Part shown: positions 62,401-64,000 of the stretch, piece after piece
Numbering within the stretch: position 1 is the first letter of the stretch
Layout of the letters: the number at the start of each line of letters is the position of its first letter
Source of the DNA: Palsa-504 sp963705835
GTDB taxonomy: Bacteria > Actinomycetota > Actinomycetes > Streptosporangiales > Streptosporangiaceae
Length of the DNA stretch: 64,000 bases
Assembly: GCA_963705835.1 (NCBI GenBank)
Contig: CAVPLC010000044.1
Span: 15,024-79,023 of the forward strand
Reading direction: 5' to 3'
The notes under the pieces: model-generated
Databases searched by the model: none
Told to the model about the DNA's origin: nothing
What the model saw: only the letters and a program-made list of their open reading frames with translations
Translations under genes and position numbers: made by a program

Positions 62401-62980
62401 GTCTTCTCGGGAAGGCTGATGAGCATCTGATCCAATGGCAACGCTCGCTGTCGGTTACCGGACTCGTGCGGAAGTCCCAAGGGAGGGCAAACCCCGCGTG
62501 CCACAGCGTCGTCACGAAGACTGGGCGTCGTTGTCTCGGCCGGCACAGCCTAAACCGTCTTCATTGGCCAGCGTGTGCGCACGTTCAACGCGCGATCCAT
62601 CCACCGCCAGCACGCAAACCCGTCGCGATTGCGGAACGTCCGGAGACAAGAGGCCATCTCCTCCCGGAAGCGATTCTTGATCCCCTCGAGAACTTCGGCC
62701 GACTTGCTATTCGTCGCTTGCGCAAAACCGGAATACGACCGGCCCAGCCTCCAGTGCCGATGTAGGTCCGGAAGGTCTAACGGCGTATCGGAACCGAGCG
62801 GACAAGGTCTGCCCTTCACTCCAAGCCATCAACAAATTGACCCACGCCAGCCGTTGAGGCGTCCACCGCGTCCCTTCGCGAACGGGCCACTGCGAAAAAA
62901 CCCCGGTGGCAGGCAATCCTGCATCGCGACCAACAACGAACTTCGATACGATCCCTGCATTGTTCGAGCTTCCTTGCTAG
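62400..62980 (-). pseudogene. IS4-type transposase remnant, frameshifted
   Basis: In N- to C-terminal order, across at least three frames: LPATGVFSQWPVREGTRW, PQRLAWVNLLMAWSEGQTL, HWRLGRSYSGFAQATNSKSA, VLAVDGSRVERAHTLANEDG (with the first catalytic Asp) and LWHAGFALPWDFRTSPVTDS. This order and wording fit IS4-family transposases as found in planctomycetes. The second half of the catalytic core is missing; the sequence runs into the NDH-2 fragment near 62400. Confidence 0.65.
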
Positions 62981-63127
62981 CGGTTTCGACGGCAAATCAA
63001 AATCGTAGCGGAAGTCGAACATCTCAAATATCAATCTCTTGCGCCGAAAATCGACGGCCAGTCGTGAACGGCGTAGCATGGCACCACATGGCACCACATG
63101 GCACCCGCGTGCTTCCCTTTGCCTGCC

Positions 63128-63163
63128 GGGGATCCTTTCTCCCTTTAGTGAAAAAGGATCCCC
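63128..63163 (-). terminator. Hairpin terminator of the AAA ATPase gene
   Basis: GGGGATCCTTT (63128-63138) pairs perfectly over 11 bp with 63153-63163, 12 bp past the ATPase stop on the minus strand. The remaining DNA between 62981 and 63175 has no gene; it includes GGCACCACAT-type tandem units at 63079-63106. Confidence 0.6.
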
Positions 63164-63175
63164 ACCACCAGCAGA

Positions 63176-64000
63176 TCATTTTTCGTCCCCGCCGGGCCCG
63201 CCGGGGATCTTTTCACGGCCGACCAATTTGTAGCCGGCTTCACAGCGCTTCGTCTTGAAGACAGGTGCCGGTTTGATGAGTCCGTCTTCGACTAGGGCCT
63301 GGAGCAGGGTATTGGTGCGGTCCGTCGTCAGGCCAAGGTTTTCGCGGAAGTACCGCGGAGTTTCGCCGGCCGGCTTTTCGCGCAAGAGTTCCAGGATTCG
63401 CTGGCGGTGGCGCGCGTTGGTCGCGATCGTCCGCAGTTGACGCTGGTTTTCGGCTTCGTGCGCGGAATTGACGTCGTGTTGGAACTCGGCGTCTCCGGCC
63501 GAGTGCAGGCACGGCTTCCAGATGCGGCCGTTGGGATCGCCGGGCATGCCTTCGTCCACGTCGAGCGCCCAAAGGCCGTGGTGCCCCGCGCGGCCGCCCG
63601 TGCTGAACCAGAGTTCGTGGTGGCCCGTGTCCGGGTCGAATCGTCTGCGGCGTGATAACAACAGCCACTGGGCGGAGAATTCAGCGAAGCCGCTCCAGGC
63701 GATGTCGTCGAGGGTGGCTGGGTTGCCGGGGATGATTCGCGAGCGCTTGCAGTGGTGCACGATCAGGATCGCAGAGCCGGTTTCGTTGCAGAGTTCGGCC
63801 AGCGGGCGGAGCAGGGAGCCCATGGAAAAAAGGTTGCGGGCGTCTTCGCCGCGGATCGCCAGATAGGCCGGGTCGATCGCCACGCAGACCGGCTTTTTCC
63901 CGGCGGACGATTCGCCCGAGGGCACGGACGTCGTCGGAGCTGTCGAGGTTGGGGAGTTTTGGCGACAGCTCGAAGTTGTCGAGCGTCTCGGCGACAGGCC
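63176..64000 (-). CDS. RepA/AAA_25-like ATPase, partial (frameshifted)
   Basis: The gene enters from beyond the right edge. LDNFELSPKLPNLDSSDD leads, after a one-base slip in an A-run near 63896, into KPVCVAIDPAYLA (Walker B-type strand) and SAILIVHHCKRSRI, both typical of RecA-fold RepA-like ATPases with AAA_25. A C-terminal winged helix (RYFRENLGLTTDRTNTLLQA) follows. Walker A lies outside the window. The form with this C-terminal helix is common in planctomycete mobile DNA. Stop at 63176, then a hairpin terminator. Confidence 0.75.
   Translation of the reverse strand, partial: GLSPRRSTTSSCRQNSPTSTAPTTSVPSGESSAGKKPVCVAIDPAYLAIRGEDARNLFSMGSLLRPLAELCNETGSAILIVHHCKRSRIIPGNPATLDDIAWSGFAEFSAQWLLLSRRRRFDPDTGHHELWFSTGGRAGHHGLWALDVDEGMPGDPNGRIWKPCLHSAGDAEFQHDVNSAHEAENQRQLRTIATNARHRQRILELLREKPAGETPRYFRENLGLTTDRTNTLLQALVEDGLIKPAPVFKTKRCEAGYKLVGREKIPGGPGGDEK

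Overview
The window is almost entirely high-GC DNA (roughly 70% by eye) with actinobacterial gene content: a SigK/RskA-like ECF sigma pair, class I LysRS, an MT0933-type antitoxin-like protein, NERD and DUF1918 proteins, a GT87 mannosyltransferase, and a LacI-controlled alpha-glucoside ABC operon with its own ATPase. It looks like a soil Streptosporangiales-type genome, but the genus cannot be read from the sequence alone. From about 62.18 kb to the right end the DNA has visibly lower GC, and its gene fragments (type II NADH dehydrogenase, IS4-type transposase, RepA-like AAA ATPase) look planctomycetal to me. I read this as a foreign insertion or a chimeric join.

Layout. 0-9.3 kb: frameshifted small gene, ABC exporter, DUF1918, hisS, small membrane and antitoxin-like proteins, O-methyltransferase, VapBC pair with a palindromic operator, phasin-like protein behind a strong promoter, NERD protein, cysS. 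9.5-17.1 kb: LysR regulator, a broken ferritin-like gene running into a CDGSH/4Fe-4S/CDGSH/globin-like protein, YCII-like protein, MFS pump, truncated MNT nucleotidyltransferase, ferredoxin-reductase-like flavoprotein. 17.1-21.1 kb: tight minus-strand operon of 6-pyruvoyltetrahydropterin synthase, methyltransferase, GT4 glycosyltransferase and SDR, with folE divergent; together these could make a modified pterin. 21.1-33.3 kb: class I lysS, pseudokinase, M20 peptidase, SDRs, membrane glycosyltransferases, SGNH hydrolase, quinone oxidoreductase, receiver protein. 33.4-44.3 kb: two-component system with a triplicated start region, degenerate beta-lactamase-like protein, ABC-2 exporter, membrane sensor, NAD kinase between two methyltransferases (one internally deleted), CbiZ. 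44.5-54.9 kb: phosphotransferase, ABC-ATPase remnant, sigma/anti-sigma pair, LacI-controlled alpha-glucoside uptake operon. 55-58 kb: replication-relaxation / TraB-FtsK / J-domain module, probably from a mobile element. 58.3-61.2 kb: PadR operon and a lipoprotein inside a 1.1-kb segment bounded by 27-bp inverted repeats. 61.5-64 kb: methyltransferase cut at its N-terminus, then the foreign mosaic.

Many otherwise conserved genes carry single-base frameshifts (about 109, 10.6-12.0 kb, 17.6, 18.8, 22.1, 23.55, 30.34, 34.54, 36.15, 53.12, 57.57, 58.04 and 63.9 kb). Some sit in homopolymers or tandem repeats, so consensus errors are a serious alternative to gene decay. I mark such genes as frameshifted and give the full span. 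No rRNA, tRNA or CRISPR array was recognised.
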